Shown: positions 30,883-39,399, numbered from the stretch's first letter. The stretch: DNA of 64,000 nt from Streptomyces altiplanensis (GCA_003719395.1 RHMC01000022.1:1-64000), one strand, 5' to 3'. The notes: generated by a model not told the origin, from the sequence alone. Translations and numbers: made by a program.

Positions 30883-31854
30883 TCAGTGTTCGTGGCCCGG
30901 GGATTCCTGCTCGTGCCGGCCGGCGGCCGGCTCGGAGTCCCCGGCCCCCTTCCCCTTTCCGGCCTCGACGGTGAAGGCGGCGGTGCGGACTCTGCCCTCG
31001 TGCCGGAAGTCGAGGAAGAGCCGGTACGTCCCGGCGCTCGGCGCTGTCGCCGTGAAGGAGATCTCCGGGCCGGGCTTGGTGGCGCCGTCGCCGGGCTCAC
31101 CGTTGGGGTGGACGTGGAGGTAGGCGAGGTCGCCGCTGCGCAGGGCGACGAGGTGGCCGTACGCGCCCAGGTAGGGCTGGAGATCGGTGACCGGCTTGCC
31201 GTCCTTGGCGACGTTCAGCCGGAGCTCGCCGCTCCTTCCGGGGCGTAGTCCGCCGGTGAGGGTGACCTGGTACCCGTCGGCCTCGGCGGTGGCGGCGGGA
31301 GCGGGCAGGGAAGCGGGAGCGTACTTGCCCGAGACGGCGAGGTCGGCGCCGAGCGTCACTCCCGCAGCTCCCTTCTTCGCGGGCTTGAAGTCGGCGAAGG
31401 CCCGGTAGCCGCCGGCCGCGGGCAGACCGGCGGATGTGCTCCAGGTGCCGTCTGCGGCGCGCGTCGGGTGGAGGTGGCGGTAGACGGTCAGGTCGCGCGA
31501 GACGACGATGAAGTGCAGCTCCTTGCCGTGTTCGCGCTCGTACGCGGTGACCTTCCGGCCGTTCTCGTCCTGGATGGAGAAGCGGAGCTTCGTGCGGTCT
31601 CCGGCGGCGACCCGGGGAGTTTCGAGGGCGAGGGTGTAGCCGCCCTCGGAGATCTGCAGACCACCGGCCGGCGCGGTCCGGTGCCTCCCGTGCCCGCCGC
31701 CTTCGGCGGCCTCCTTCTTCTCCTCGTGCTCGCCGTGCGCCGCGGGCTGCTCGCCCCCGACGACGGGATCGATGCCCTTGCCCACGCCGTACGCGGTACC
31801 GAACGTCGCGGCGAGCGCGGCGGCGAAGGCGGTGATCTTCAGGCCCGTGTTCAT
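30883..31854 (-). CDS. Secreted/membrane-anchored His-rich protein of the copper cluster
   Basis: 323 residues starting at ATG 31854 after AAGGAG. The N-terminus has a hydrophobic signal or anchor (LKITAFAAALAATFGTAYGVG). A His/Glu-rich linker follows (AAHGEHEEKKEAAEGGGHGRHR), then repeated beta-sandwich-like units with HFIVVSRDLTVYRHLHPT and YLHVHPNGEP, and a His-rich tail (GRHEQESPGHEH). The clustered His and Met-poor composition suit extracytoplasmic metal binding. It is divergent from copZ-copA and has a CsoR box in its own promoter, so it should be induced by copper. I do not know a named homologue. Confidence 0.78.
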   Translation of the reverse strand: MNTGLKITAFAAALAATFGTAYGVGKGIDPVVGGEQPAAHGEHEEKKEAAEGGGHGRHRTAPAGGLQISEGGYTLALETPRVAAGDRTKLRFSIQDENGRKVTAYEREHGKELHFIVVSRDLTVYRHLHPTRAADGTWSTSAGLPAAGGYRAFADFKPAKKGAAGVTLGADLAVSGKYAPASLPAPAATAEADGYQVTLTGGLRPGRSGELRLNVAKDGKPVTDLQPYLGAYGHLVALRSGDLAYLHVHPNGEPGDGATKPGPEISFTATAPSAGTYRLFLDFRHEGRVRTAAFTVEAGKGKGAGDSEPAAGRHEQESPGHEH

Positions 31855-31909
31855 GGCGGTCTCCTTGGGTGGTACGGGCCGCCGATGAGAGCGGCTTACG
31901 CATCTCAAG

Positions 31910-31926
31910 ATACCCCTAGGGGGTAT
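31910..31926. promoter_or_regulatory. CsoR box 1
   Basis: ATACCCCTAGGGGGTAT is a near-perfect 17-base palindrome matching the CsoR operator type of Streptomyces (ATACCCCC-GGGGGTAT). It lies 55 bases before the secreted protein gene and should repress it in the absence of copper. Confidence 0.85.
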
Positions 31927-31991
31927 TAAGTCAACTGCGGTCCGGCGCTTGCGCGACATGGGGGAGGGGGGTATACATGGAGTCGTCGAAG

Positions 31992-32008
31992 ATACCCCCA
32001 GGGGGTAT
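31992..32008. promoter_or_regulatory. CsoR box 2
   Basis: ATACCCCCAGGGGGTAT is a perfect 17-base palindrome 28 bases before copZ. With box 1, 82 bases away, it places both divergent transcripts under copper control. Confidence 0.88.
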
Positions 32009-32035
32009 TCGGGTTTCTCGGAGAAAGAGGACGCC

Positions 32036-32254
32036 ATGTCGTCGTACACGACCGTCTACAAGATCGACGGTGTCCACAGCGGCCACTGCAGGGCCATCGT
32101 CAGCAAGGCGCTCGGGGAGCTGGAGGGTGTCGTGGCGGTCCGGTTCGACCTCTCCACCGGCCGGGCCACGGTCACCACCACCGCCGAACCCGACGATGCC
32201 CTGATCGCGGAGAAGACCGACGACGCCGGATACGGCTTCATCGGCCGCGCCTGA
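32036..32254 (+). CDS. copZ: CopZ-like copper chaperone with one metal Cys replaced
   Basis: 72 residues, one HMA fold: VYKIDGV at the start, FDLSTGRATVTTTAE in the middle, DDAGYGF at the end. The metal loop, normally G-M-x-C-x-x-C, reads GVHSGHC: the Met is Val and the first Cys is Ser (codon AGC). With a single Cys it cannot bind Cu(I) in the usual two-thiolate way, unless His takes part or it dimerises. It lies 28 bases before copA and just downstream of CsoR box 2, so it is almost certainly in the copper operon. Confidence 0.85.
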   Translation: MSSYTTVYKIDGVHSGHCRAIVSKALGELEGVVAVRFDLSTGRATVTTTAEPDDALIAEKTDDAGYGFIGRA

Positions 32255-32282
32255 CCCCCGTCCACCACCCCGAGGAGCAGAC

Positions 32283-34557
32283 ATGACTACCACCACCGCG
32301 GCCACCACCGGCGCCGGAGCCGAGGTCGAACTCGCCATCGGCGGCATGACCTGCGCCTCGTGCGCGGCGCGCATCGAGAAGAAGCTGAACCGGATGGACG
32401 GTGTCGAGGCCACCGTGAACTACGCCACCGAGAAGGCGAAGGTCACCTACCGGGGCGAGGACGTCTCCGTGCGGGACCTGATCGCGACGGTGGAGGCCAC
32501 CGGCTACACGGCGAAGGAGCCGGCCCCGGTACGGGCGGCCGAGGAGCCCGGCGCCGGGGAGGCGCCGGCGGCGGACGAGGACGAGCTGCGGCCGCTTCGG
32601 CAGCGGCTGGTCACCGCGACCGTCCTCGCCGTGCCGGTCATCGCGATGGCGATGGTCCCCGCGCTGCAGATCGAGTTCTGGCAGTGGCTGTCGCTGACGC
32701 TGGCCGCCCCGGTCGTCACGTACGCCGCCTGGCCCTTCCACCGCGCCGCGTGGACCAACGCCAAGCACGGCGAGGCGACGATGGACACCCTGATCTCGGT
32801 CGGCACGTCGGCGGCGTTCCTGTGGTCGCTGTGGGCGCTGTTCTTCGGTACGGCCGGCACCCCCGGCATGACGCACCCCTTCGAGTTCACGATCGCCCGC
32901 AGCGACGGCGCCGGGAACATCTACCTGGAGGCGGCGGCCGGCGTCACCGCGTTCATCCTGGCCGGGCGTTACTTCGAGGCCCGCTCCAAGCGCAAGGCGG
33001 GCGCCGCCCTCAAGGCCCTGCTGGAGCTCGGCGCGAAGGAGGTCACCGTCCTGCGTGACGGCCGCGAGCACCTGATGGCCACGGCGGACCTGCAGGCCGG
33101 GGACCGCTTCCTGGTCCGCCCGGCGAGAAGATCGCCACCGACGGCACGGTCGTCGAGGCACCTCCGCCGTCGACGCCGCGATGCTCACCGGTGAGTCCGT
33201 CCCCGTCGAGGTCGCCCCCGGCGACACCGTCACCGGCGCCACCCTCAACGCCGGGGGCCGTCTGGTCGTCGAAGCCACCCGCGTCGGCGCCGACACCCAG
33301 CTCGCCCGGATGGCCAAGCTGGTGGAGGACGCCCAGAACGGCAAGGCCGCCGCCCAGCGCCTCGCCGACAAGATCTCCGCCGTCTTCGTCCCGGTCGTCA
33401 TCGCCCTGGCGCTGGGCACGCTCGGTTTCTGGCTCGGCAACGGCTCCGGCCTGACCGCCGCGTTCACCGCCGCCGTGGCCGTCCTGATCATCGCCTGCCC
33501 CTGCGCGCTGGGCCTGGCCACGCCGACCGCTCTCATGGTCGGCACCGGCCGCGGCGCCCAGCTCGGCATCCTGATCAAGGGCCCGGAGGTCCTGGAGACC
33601 ACCCGCAAGGTCGACACGCTCGTCCTCGACAAGACCGGCACCGTCACCACCGGCAAGATGACCCTGCTCGCCGTCCACACCGCCCCCACCACCACCGAGG
33701 CCGAGGTGCTGCGCCTGGCGGGCGCCCTGGAGCTCGCCGCCGAGCACCCGATCGCCCGGGCGGTGGCCGCCGGCGCCGCCGAGCGCACCGGCGCCCTCCC
33801 CGCCCCCGAGGACTTCGCGAACGTACCCGGACTCGGCGTTCAGGGCGTCGTCGACGGGCACGCGGTCCTCGTCGGCCGCACTCAGCTGCTCACCTAGTGG
33901 GCCATGACCCTGCCCGTGGAACTGGAGCGCGCCAAGGCGGCGGCCGAGGCGGCCGGGCGTACCGCGATCGCGGTGGCCTGGGACGGCGAGGCCCGCGCCG
34001 TCCTGGAGGTCGCCGACGCGGTCAAGGACACCAGCGCGGAAGCCATCCGCCGGCTGCGTGCCCTGGGACTGACCCCGATCCTGCTCACCGGCGACAACCA
34101 GGCGGTCGCCCAGTCCGTCGCCCGCGAGGTCGGCATCGACGAAGTGATCGCCGAGGTCATGCCCGAGGACAAGGTCGACGTCGTCAAGAAGCTCCAGGAC
34201 CAGGGCCGCAGCGTGGCCATGGTCGGCGACGGTGTCAACGACGCCGCCGCACTCGCCCGGGCCGACCTCGGCCTGGCCATGGGCACCGGAACCGACGCCG
34301 CCATCGAAGCCGGCGACCTCACCCTCGTACGGGGCGACCTGCTCGCCGCCGCCGACGCCATCCGCCTCTCCCGCAAGACCCTGTCCACCATCAAGTCGAA
34401 CCTCTTCTGGGCCTTCGCCTACAACGTCGCCGCCCTGCCCCTGGCCGCCTCCGGCCTCCTCAACCCGATGATCGCCGGAGCCGCCATGGCCTTCTCCTCC
34501 GTCTTCGTCGTCGGCAACTCCCTGCGCCTGCGCGGCTTCAAGGCCGCCACCGGCTGA
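32283..34557 (+). pseudogene. copA: Copper-exporting P1B-type ATPase, two frameshifts and an amber codon
   Basis: About 758 residues when repaired. An intact N-terminal HMA domain (GGMTCASCAARIEK) is followed by membrane helices, the phosphatase TGES loop (LTGESVP), the metal-transport motif ACPCALGLATPTA, the phosphorylation site DKTGT, EHPIARA and GDGVNDAAALA. ATG 32283 follows GAGGAG. One G is missing near 33122 (CCGGCGAG for CCGGGCGAG) and one near 33161 (GAGGCACC for GAGGGCACC). A TAG interrupts the frame at 33895-33897, between QLLT and WAM, where relatives have an ordinary codon. The gene pumps Cu(I) out of the cytoplasm if functional. Confidence 0.87.
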
Positions 34558-34567
34558 GGAGCACTCG

Positions 34568-35049
34568 GTGGCCGGTTACGAACGGGGCGGGGCGACATCG
34601 TCAGACGGCCGCGCCGCATCGAGGGGCAGGTGCGCGGGCTCCCGCGGACGGTCGGGCAGGACACGTACCGCATCGACGTCCTCATCCAGGTCTCCGCCAC
34701 CAACGCCGCGCTCCGGTCCTGCGCGGTGGCCCTGCTCGACGAGCATCTCGACTGCTGCCTCACCGAAAGCATCGCGCAGGGCGGGGACCAGACGTCGGCC
34801 AAGGCCGGCGAAGCCTCCAGGGTCATCGCCCGGCTCCTTCGGTCGCGGGGGCTGGATACGGGCAGGGACAGGGGACCAACCGCCCTTGTACGAAGGACAG
34901 TCAGCGGAGAGCCGGACACTCGGGCGCAGACACGGCCCGAGCACCTGGCGGAGCAGCACCACCTCCGCCGCTCCGACTCCGCAGACCTTCGTACAGGGGC
35001 GGTCCTGTCCCCGCAGAGCTGTTTCCCTTGTGGTCGGTGCCGGCCGTGA
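34568..35049 (+). pseudogene. csoR: CsoR-like repressor, frame-shifted and lacking a copper ligand
   Basis: GTG 34568 sits behind GAGGAGC, ten bases after copA stops. After VAGYERGGA one base is missing (near 34595). The +1 frame gives RRIEGQVRGL (the family hallmark), TYRIDVLIQVSA, then ALLDEHLDCCL and ARLLRSRG. CsoR uses Cys-His-Cys: the His and second Cys are present in EHLDCC, but the first Cys, in Y-C-I-D, is Arg here (CGC). As written it could not sense Cu(I) in the known way. The frame continues past the usual end, about residue 97, to 35049 with a non-homologous tail, so the 3' end also looks damaged. Confidence 0.75.
34879..35003. repeat. 18-base inverted repeat, 125 bp apart end to end
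   Basis: The 18-mer ACCGCCCTTGTACGAAGG (34879-34896) reappears inverted with one mismatch at 34986-35003. The 89 bases between have no gene. It may mark the ends of a small inserted element (MITE-like) that damaged the csoR 3' end, or form a long hairpin. Confidence 0.6.
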
Positions 35050-35420
35050 GCCGTTCGCCCACAGCCTCCCGGAACGCGGAGCCGGACAGCTCCGTCCGGC
35101 CCAGTCCGCCGATGAGCGCGGCATCCCCCGGCGCCGGGTCCGGTGGCAGCGGGGTGAGGACCGGCAACACCAGTTCGTCCATGACGCGCAGATCGGCACC
35201 GTACCGGCCGACGCGCGGCGGCCCGGGGAAGGCGGCCCCTTGTCGGCATCGCCTCCTCCGAGCGTGCGTTCATGGCGTCCCCGCGATCCTCGCGCAGGCG
35301 AGGCTGCAGTGACGACAACCTCATCGCCACTCCTCCTCGTCCCCCCCCACTTCGACGGTGCACGCGCCCGGTGCGGCACGGTGGGTTGCATGCCGGTAGG
35401 ACTGAATGGCGCCGTGAAGC
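35050..35420. other. Gene-poor stretch after the copper cluster
   Basis: No gene I can support. A minus-strand frame (34901-35182) begins MDELVLPVLTPLPPDPAPGD and looks protein-like for about 50 residues, but it runs into the inverted repeat and has no known family. It may be the fragment of a lost gene. Confidence 0.35.
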
Positions 35421-35717
35421 TCAGCCGGGCCCGCGGGCGTGCCTCTCATGGCCGGCGACCGTCAGCTTGCACTGTCCGTCCTTGCAGGAACGTCGCAGAC
35501 GGCCCTTTGAGACGGTCTGCATCAATCCGACCGCCCAGCACATCGGGCACCCGCGCAGCGCCAGCGCGCCGACCGGCAACAGCAGCAAGCTGACCGGTCC
35601 GATCACTGGAATCAGCGTGAAGGAGCCGATCAGCCCGCCGAACCCCACTACGCCACGGGCCAGGTGACGGGGCAGGGACGTACTCGCGAAGTCGGGTCCC
35701 TCAGCGGTCGTTCTCAT
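35421..35717 (-). CDS. DUF2892/YgaP-like small membrane protein
   Basis: 98 residues with two hydrophobic helices: RGVVGFGGLIGSFTLIPVIG and VSLLLLPVGALALRGCPMCW. They are followed by a Cys-containing cytoplasmic tail (GCPMCW, RRSCKDGQCKL). The family is inner-membrane DUF2892. ATG 35717 overlaps the 3' end of the sigma factor gene (stop at 35701), so translation is coupled. Four Cys in CxxC and CxxxxC spacing suggest redox or metal sensing; it could act on the sigma factor, which has no other obvious anti-sigma partner. Confidence 0.75.
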   Translation of the reverse strand: MRTTAEGPDFASTSLPRHLARGVVGFGGLIGSFTLIPVIGPVSLLLLPVGALALRGCPMCWAVGLMQTVSKGRLRRSCKDGQCKLTVAGHERHARGPG

Positions 35718-36273
35718 GGGCGTTCCCTTCGGGAGCCGGGCCGGGCGTGGCGCGCAGTGTGTGCCGAACGGCCGTACGGGCCCGGTGCAGACGCGACTTC
35801 ATCGCGGCCGTAGTCAGGTCCAGTGCGTCGGCGACCACCTGCCCGCTGTGGCCCTGGATGTCTCGCATGATCAGCACACGGCGCTGGTCGACGGGCAGAG
35901 CGGCGACGGCTGCCGCCACCTTGCCCGCTTCCAGGCGGTGCAGGACCTCCTCCTCGGCCGAAGGTACGGCGACGTCCTGCTGCGGTGCGTGATCCCGGAG
36001 CATCGTCCGCGCGCGCCGCAGACACTCGTTGCGGACGATGCGAAACATCCACGACGCCAGAGCTCCGGACGCCCGCAGCATTCCGATCCTGCGGTACAGG
36101 ATGAGCAGTGCTTCCTGCGCGGCGTCCTCGGCGTCTTCGGGAGTGACGCAGAGGGAGCGGGCGAACCTCTGGACGTTCGGGTGCGAGCCCGACACCAACG
36201 AAATGAGCGCATCGATGTCACCACCCTGCGCGGCGAGGACCAGCTGCTCATCGGGCCAGGTCGAGTCAGCCAC
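35701..36273 (-). CDS. ECF-type RNA polymerase sigma factor
   Basis: 190 residues from GTG 36273. Region 2 is VQRFARSLCVTPEDAEDAAQEALLILYRRI (recognisable DAEDAAQE), followed by LASWMFRIVRNECLRRAR. Region 4 is ALPVDQRRVLIMRDIQGHSG and TTAAMKSRLHRARTAVR. The longer in-frame start lies inside the membrane-peptide gene upstream and is less likely. It shares 8 bases with that small gene and 17 with the DUF2892 gene, so three genes form a coupled operon. No zinc-finger anti-sigma factor is present. Confidence 0.87.
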   Translation of the reverse strand: MADSTWPDEQLVLAAQGGDIDALISLVSGSHPNVQRFARSLCVTPEDAEDAAQEALLILYRRIGMLRASGALASWMFRIVRNECLRRARTMLRDHAPQQDVAVPSAEEEVLHRLEAGKVAAAVAALPVDQRRVLIMRDIQGHSGQVVADALDLTTAAMKSRLHRARTAVRHTLRATPGPAPEGNAHENDR

Positions 36274-36358
36274 GTGCCCGACCTCGTTTGCGCAGCACGA
36301 CGAAGCTGCATGTGCAGACCAGCAACACTCCGACGCCGACAGCGATTCCAACGATCAC
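36266..36358 (-). CDS. 30-residue single-pass membrane peptide before the sigma factor
   Basis: GTG 36358 has a GGAGG ribosome site six bases upstream. The frame reads VIVGIAVGVGVLLVCTCSFVVL, one hydrophobic helix with a CTC pair inside, then the basic tail RKRGRARG and a TGA at 36266-36268. The stop codon overlaps the GTG start of the sigma gene by 8 bases. Good ribosome site, membrane-helix composition and positive-inside tail all support a real gene. Its role is unknown; it could be a membrane anchor or an input to the sigma factor. Confidence 0.62.
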   Translation of the reverse strand: MIVGIAVGVGVLLVCTCSFVVLRKRGRARG

Positions 36359-36517
36359 GGCAACCTCCGGTTCCTGTGCCGGCGTTCTGCGGGCACGGGT
36401 ATAAGAGGCGCCGGCCCCTCAAAAGGATTCAGACCGTACTGTCCAGCGAACCGTGAGCACTCGCGCCACGATCACCGCGGCAGCCCGGCGCCGTTCCCGC
36501 CGGCGCGGAGCATCCCG

Positions 36518-36693
36518 CCGGCCGGAACTCCCCGGATTCCCCCAGGACTGACCGGGGTGATCCCCCAAGCCGTACAGCCTGGGGAAATACTCACCGAAGT
36601 CACCGAGACCCGCTATGTCACACCCCTGTGGGAGGGCGGATCGCTGCCCGGGATCGTCGGGGCCGACGACCCGGGCACGTACGTCACGAAGTT
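36518..36693 (+). pseudogene. Duplicated int-end / HipA-like 5' fragment (left copy)
   Basis: Bases 36569-36693 match 57568-57692 at 115 of 125 positions without gaps, covering the promoter and first 36 codons of the HipA-like gene at 57586. The start codon is ATA here instead of ATG. Just upstream, 36518-36545 also resembles the last bases of the recombinase remnant at 57472-57501. The longest identical stretch is 30 bases (36630-36659). This is the remains of an integration event at the HipA-like gene. Confidence 0.8.
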
Positions 36694-37415
36694 GTCCCGC
36701 GGGCGGCACCGACCTGCGGAAATGTCGCCAGTATGGCCTCTGATCTGCACGGATGTCTTTTTCCGTGTCTTTCAAGTTCGTGCCGAGTTATGCAATCGAT
36801 TCTCCCCAGGGGCTCCTCAGCGCCGGCCGTGCTCCCCGGATTCTCCCCAGGCAACGTCCCGCCAAGACCGGTGCGGTGTGGCGGGCAAGCGCTTCTGAGC
36901 AGCCTTAAGCAGTCACCGGGAGTGATTGCGGCGAGCCGGCCTGACGCAGTTCGCCGGCAGGTTCTTCGGGCCGAGGCGACGTGCAGAGCTGATGCAGGTC
37001 GACCTCTTCCCGGCCCTATTGGGGCGTGACGAGACCCGGCGGCCAATAGGCTGGGCCTCCAGGTGTGCGTTCGCGGCCTTTTTCCGGTGATGCGCCACGT
37101 GGAGTGCGTGGCCATCCTGGAGCCGGTCAAGAAGGACGCCTGACCTGCGGTTTCGTCAGTGCGCGTTATGTGCGGTGCGGGCGTTACGGGTGATATCTCG
37201 ACGCTGAAATGACGCTCATGACGCTCGAATGACGCTCGTCCTGACGGGGCGTCACCTGTCTGGTCGTGCAGGTCATGCTGAGTGGGAGGCGCACTCCCCA
37301 GGGCCGGCTTTGCGGGAACTTGAAGAAATGCAGCCGGGTTCCGGCGCCGCTGAATGCGGCGGCAGGTGCGCTGCCGCCGCACTCTGGCGGGCCGGACGTC
37401 TGGCGGAGCGGGCGC
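36694..37415. other. Mobile-element debris
   Basis: About 720 bases without an intact gene. It contains a third copy of the recombinase-end motif (36823-36851, CTCCCCGGATTCTCCCCAGG core). A gene 3' end reads HVECVAILEPVKKDA then stop (37096-37142) and is repeated at 53.3 kb. Three close TGACGCTC-type repeats lie at 37207-37232. Confidence 0.6.
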
Positions 37416-37802
37416 TCAGTAGGGCAGCGACGTGTAGCCCTTGTCGTCGAGGTCGACCCGGCCGGGCAGTCGGCGGGGCCCGAGGACGCTGACGGCGCCG
37501 ACGGAACCGAGGTAGTTGACGACGTCGAACGGCCGGGTGGCCGCGTTCAGGACGCCGGCGAAGGCTCGGCCGGCTAGGTTCGGCAGCCGCTTGGAGCCAC
37601 GCCTCACGATCAGCAGCGGGTGTATCAGGATGTAGCCGAAGAGCATGGGGAAGAGCGGCTGCTCGTTGGTCCAGCGAGTGCCGTCGGCGCGCCTGCGCAG
37701 ATCGTCCTTGGTGGCCGTGTCCAGCAGGCGGTGGAAGATCGCACGAGCGCCCTCCGGCTCGGCGTGGATCACCTGACGATCCACCGGCGGTTCACCCGTC
37801 AT
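37416..37802 (-). pseudogene. DinB-superfamily (DUF664-like) protein, C-terminally truncated
   Basis: 128 residues from ATG 37802. The first 95 match the Streptomyces DinB-like family: VIHAEPEGARAIFHRLLDTA, GTRWTNEQPLFPMLFGYILI, FAGVLNAATRPFDVVNYLGS. Full-length relatives reach about 200 residues with further His ligands; here the sequence ends in a non-homologous tail (RVDLDDKGYTSLPY). It is probably a remnant. Confidence 0.65.
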
Positions 37803-37932
37803 GGGGCCACCCGCTCCTTCTGTATGCCCAGCCGTCGGGCCGACGGCCGCCTGATCCTCTGATGCCCGTCCGCAGGGCGGCGGAAGCGCGGATATGGTCA
37901 GGTCGCAGCTGTTGCGCGCGAAGGTCTGTGCG

Positions 37933-38268
37933 TCAGTTGCTTCGGGGCGCGTACATGATCACGGCCATGCCGGCGAGGCAGACCAGGGCGCCGATGACGT
38001 CGTAGCGGTCGGGACGGTAGCCGTCGGCGATCATGCCCCAGGCGATGGAGCCGGCGACGAAGACGCCCCCGTAGGCGGCGAGGATGCGGCCGAAGTTGTC
38101 GTCGTTCTGCCAGGTCGCCACCACGCCGTAGAGGCCGAGGGCGATCACGCCGGCGCCGATCCAGACCCACCCCTTGTGCTCGCGGATCCCCTGCCAGACG
38201 AGCCAGGCTCCGCCGATCTCGAACAGGGCGGCGACGGCGAACAGGGCGACGGAACGGGCGACAGTCAT
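37933..38268 (-). CDS. UPF0060 (YnfA-like) membrane protein
   Basis: 111 residues with four helices, matching the YnfA/UPF0060 family: [39 protein letters not shown] and [20 protein letters not shown]. The family is a small multidrug-resistance-like membrane protein with poorly known substrates. Start at ATG 38268. Located just downstream of the MerR operon on the same strand, only two bases from it, so it may be co-transcribed. Confidence 0.87.
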   Translation of the reverse strand: MTVARSVALFAVAALFEIGGAWLVWQGIREHKGWVWIGAGVIALGLYGVVATWQNDDNFGRILAAYGGVFVAGSIAWGMIADGYRPDRYDVIGALVCLAGMAVIMYAPRSN

Positions 38269-38270
38269 GG

Positions 38271-38585
38271 TCAGGACACTAACGGCGGCTGTTGAGCTGC
38301 ACGGGCTGGGGGCCGCAGCCGTACTCCGTACCGGGCTCGGATACCGCAGCGCACGAACAGCCGGACCGGCCGCTGCGTGAGCCACCATGTGCCTGAGGCG
38401 GCCACGCCCAGGACGAGAGCGATACCGGGCAGCCGGCCCACCACGGCTGTGGCTCCGGCGCCGACGACACCGGCCGCGACGAGGGCGGGCAGCAGGCAGC
38501 ACGCCACGCAGGCCGGCCCCGCCAGCCCCGCCGGCGTCTTGGGGGCCTGGCGGGAGGGACCGCGGTCAGCAACAGGGGCCGGCAT
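38271..38585 (-). CDS. Cys-containing membrane protein (MerT-like)
   Basis: 104 residues. Two helices: [20 protein letters not shown] (with CVACC) and [16 protein letters not shown], then a basic tail. A vicinal Cys pair in the first helix is the signature of MerT-like metal uptake proteins, but overall similarity is low. Its start overlaps the MerR gene by 20 bases, so they are one operon. Confidence 0.65.
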   Translation of the reverse strand: MPAPVADRGPSRQAPKTPAGLAGPACVACCLLPALVAAGVVGAGATAVVGRLPGIALVLGVAASGTWWLTQRPVRLFVRCGIRARYGVRLRPPARAAQQPPLVS

Positions 38586-39012
38586 GACGGTTCTCCTCGG
38601 CGAGGCCGGTGAAGGGAATCGGGCAGCATGCGTTCGCGGCGCACACGGTGAGGTCGTCGCAGCCCGCTTCGAGGGCGGTGGCAAGCGTGGCGCGGATGGT
38701 GGTGAGGTCGGCGATCTTCGCGTCGACCTCCGCGAGCTTGGTCCTGGCCCGTTCCTGAAGCCCGGGCACGACGCGGCCGTGCCGGTGCCGTCCGGTCTCC
38801 AGCAGCTCTGTGACCTCGTCCAGGGTGAAGCCGAGGCGCTGGGCGGCCTTGATCACCCGCAGCACGGTTACCGCCTCCTCGTCGTACAGCCGGTGACCGC
38901 CGCTGCTGCGCTCGGGCTCGGCGAGCAGCCCGCGGCGCTCGTAGTAACGCAGGGTCTGGATGTTCACGCCGGCGGCCTCGGCGACCTGGCCGCTGCGCAG
39001 GCCGCTGCTCAC
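38566..39012 (-). CDS. MerR-family heavy-metal-responsive regulator
   Basis: 148 residues. The MerR helix-turn-helix is clear (SGQVAEAAGVNIQTLRYYER, LYDEEAVTVLRVIKAAQRLG), with a long dimerisation helix. The metal region has Cys at 118, 124, 129 and 130 and a C-terminal CC. In mercury MerR a Cys at about position 82 is also required; here that region reads GRHRHGR, with His instead. It probably senses a thiophilic metal other than by the classic Hg site. ATG 39012 overlaps the upstream gene's stop by four bases. Confidence 0.83.
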   Translation of the reverse strand: MSSGLRSGQVAEAAGVNIQTLRYYERRGLLAEPERSSGGHRLYDEEAVTVLRVIKAAQRLGFTLDEVTELLETGRHRHGRVVPGLQERARTKLAEVDAKIADLTTIRATLATALEAGCDDLTVCAANACCPIPFTGLAEENRHAGPCC

Positions 39013-39353
39013 GGCTGCTCCCCGAGCCCGGCCAGACTGGCCGCCCGTACGGACAGTGCCCGGAGAACCGGCTCGTGGGCCGGATCCACGATGACGTCGA
39101 GCCGTACGGCGCCGTCGGCGGCGGTGACCGCGAAGGTGAAGAACGAGCAGCAGCCGTTCTCCCGGTCGGCCAGCCCCCGCACCCGCTCCTCAAGTCCCGC
39201 AGCCCCGGACAGCGACAGGTGGAGCTGGGCCGGCGCGGGGCTGTCCACGGCGGTCAGATGCCCGGCGAACAGCGCATCCCACTCGGCGACCCGCAAGGGG
39301 CGCTCCTCGGTAGGCAGGGTGCAGGCGGACGGCACCCAGTCCAGGTCGGTCAT
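39009..39353 (-). CDS. Hypothetical protein of the MerR operon
   Basis: 114 residues from ATG 39353 behind GGAGG. SACTLPTEERPLRVAEWDALF and ADRENGCCSFFTFAV are conserved in a family that I recall next to actinobacterial metal regulators. It has Cys in a CC pair and one near the start. No membrane segment. It is the first gene of a three- or four-gene operon with MerR, the MerT-like protein and possibly UPF0060. Confidence 0.75.
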   Translation of the reverse strand: MTDLDWVPSACTLPTEERPLRVAEWDALFAGHLTAVDSPAPAQLHLSLSGAAGLEERVRGLADRENGCCSFFTFAVTAADGAVRLDVIVDPAHEPVLRALSVRAASLAGLGEQP

Positions 39354-39399
39354 CGCACTCGCCTCCGTCCTCACGCGCCCCCAGCGGGCACGTGATCGA

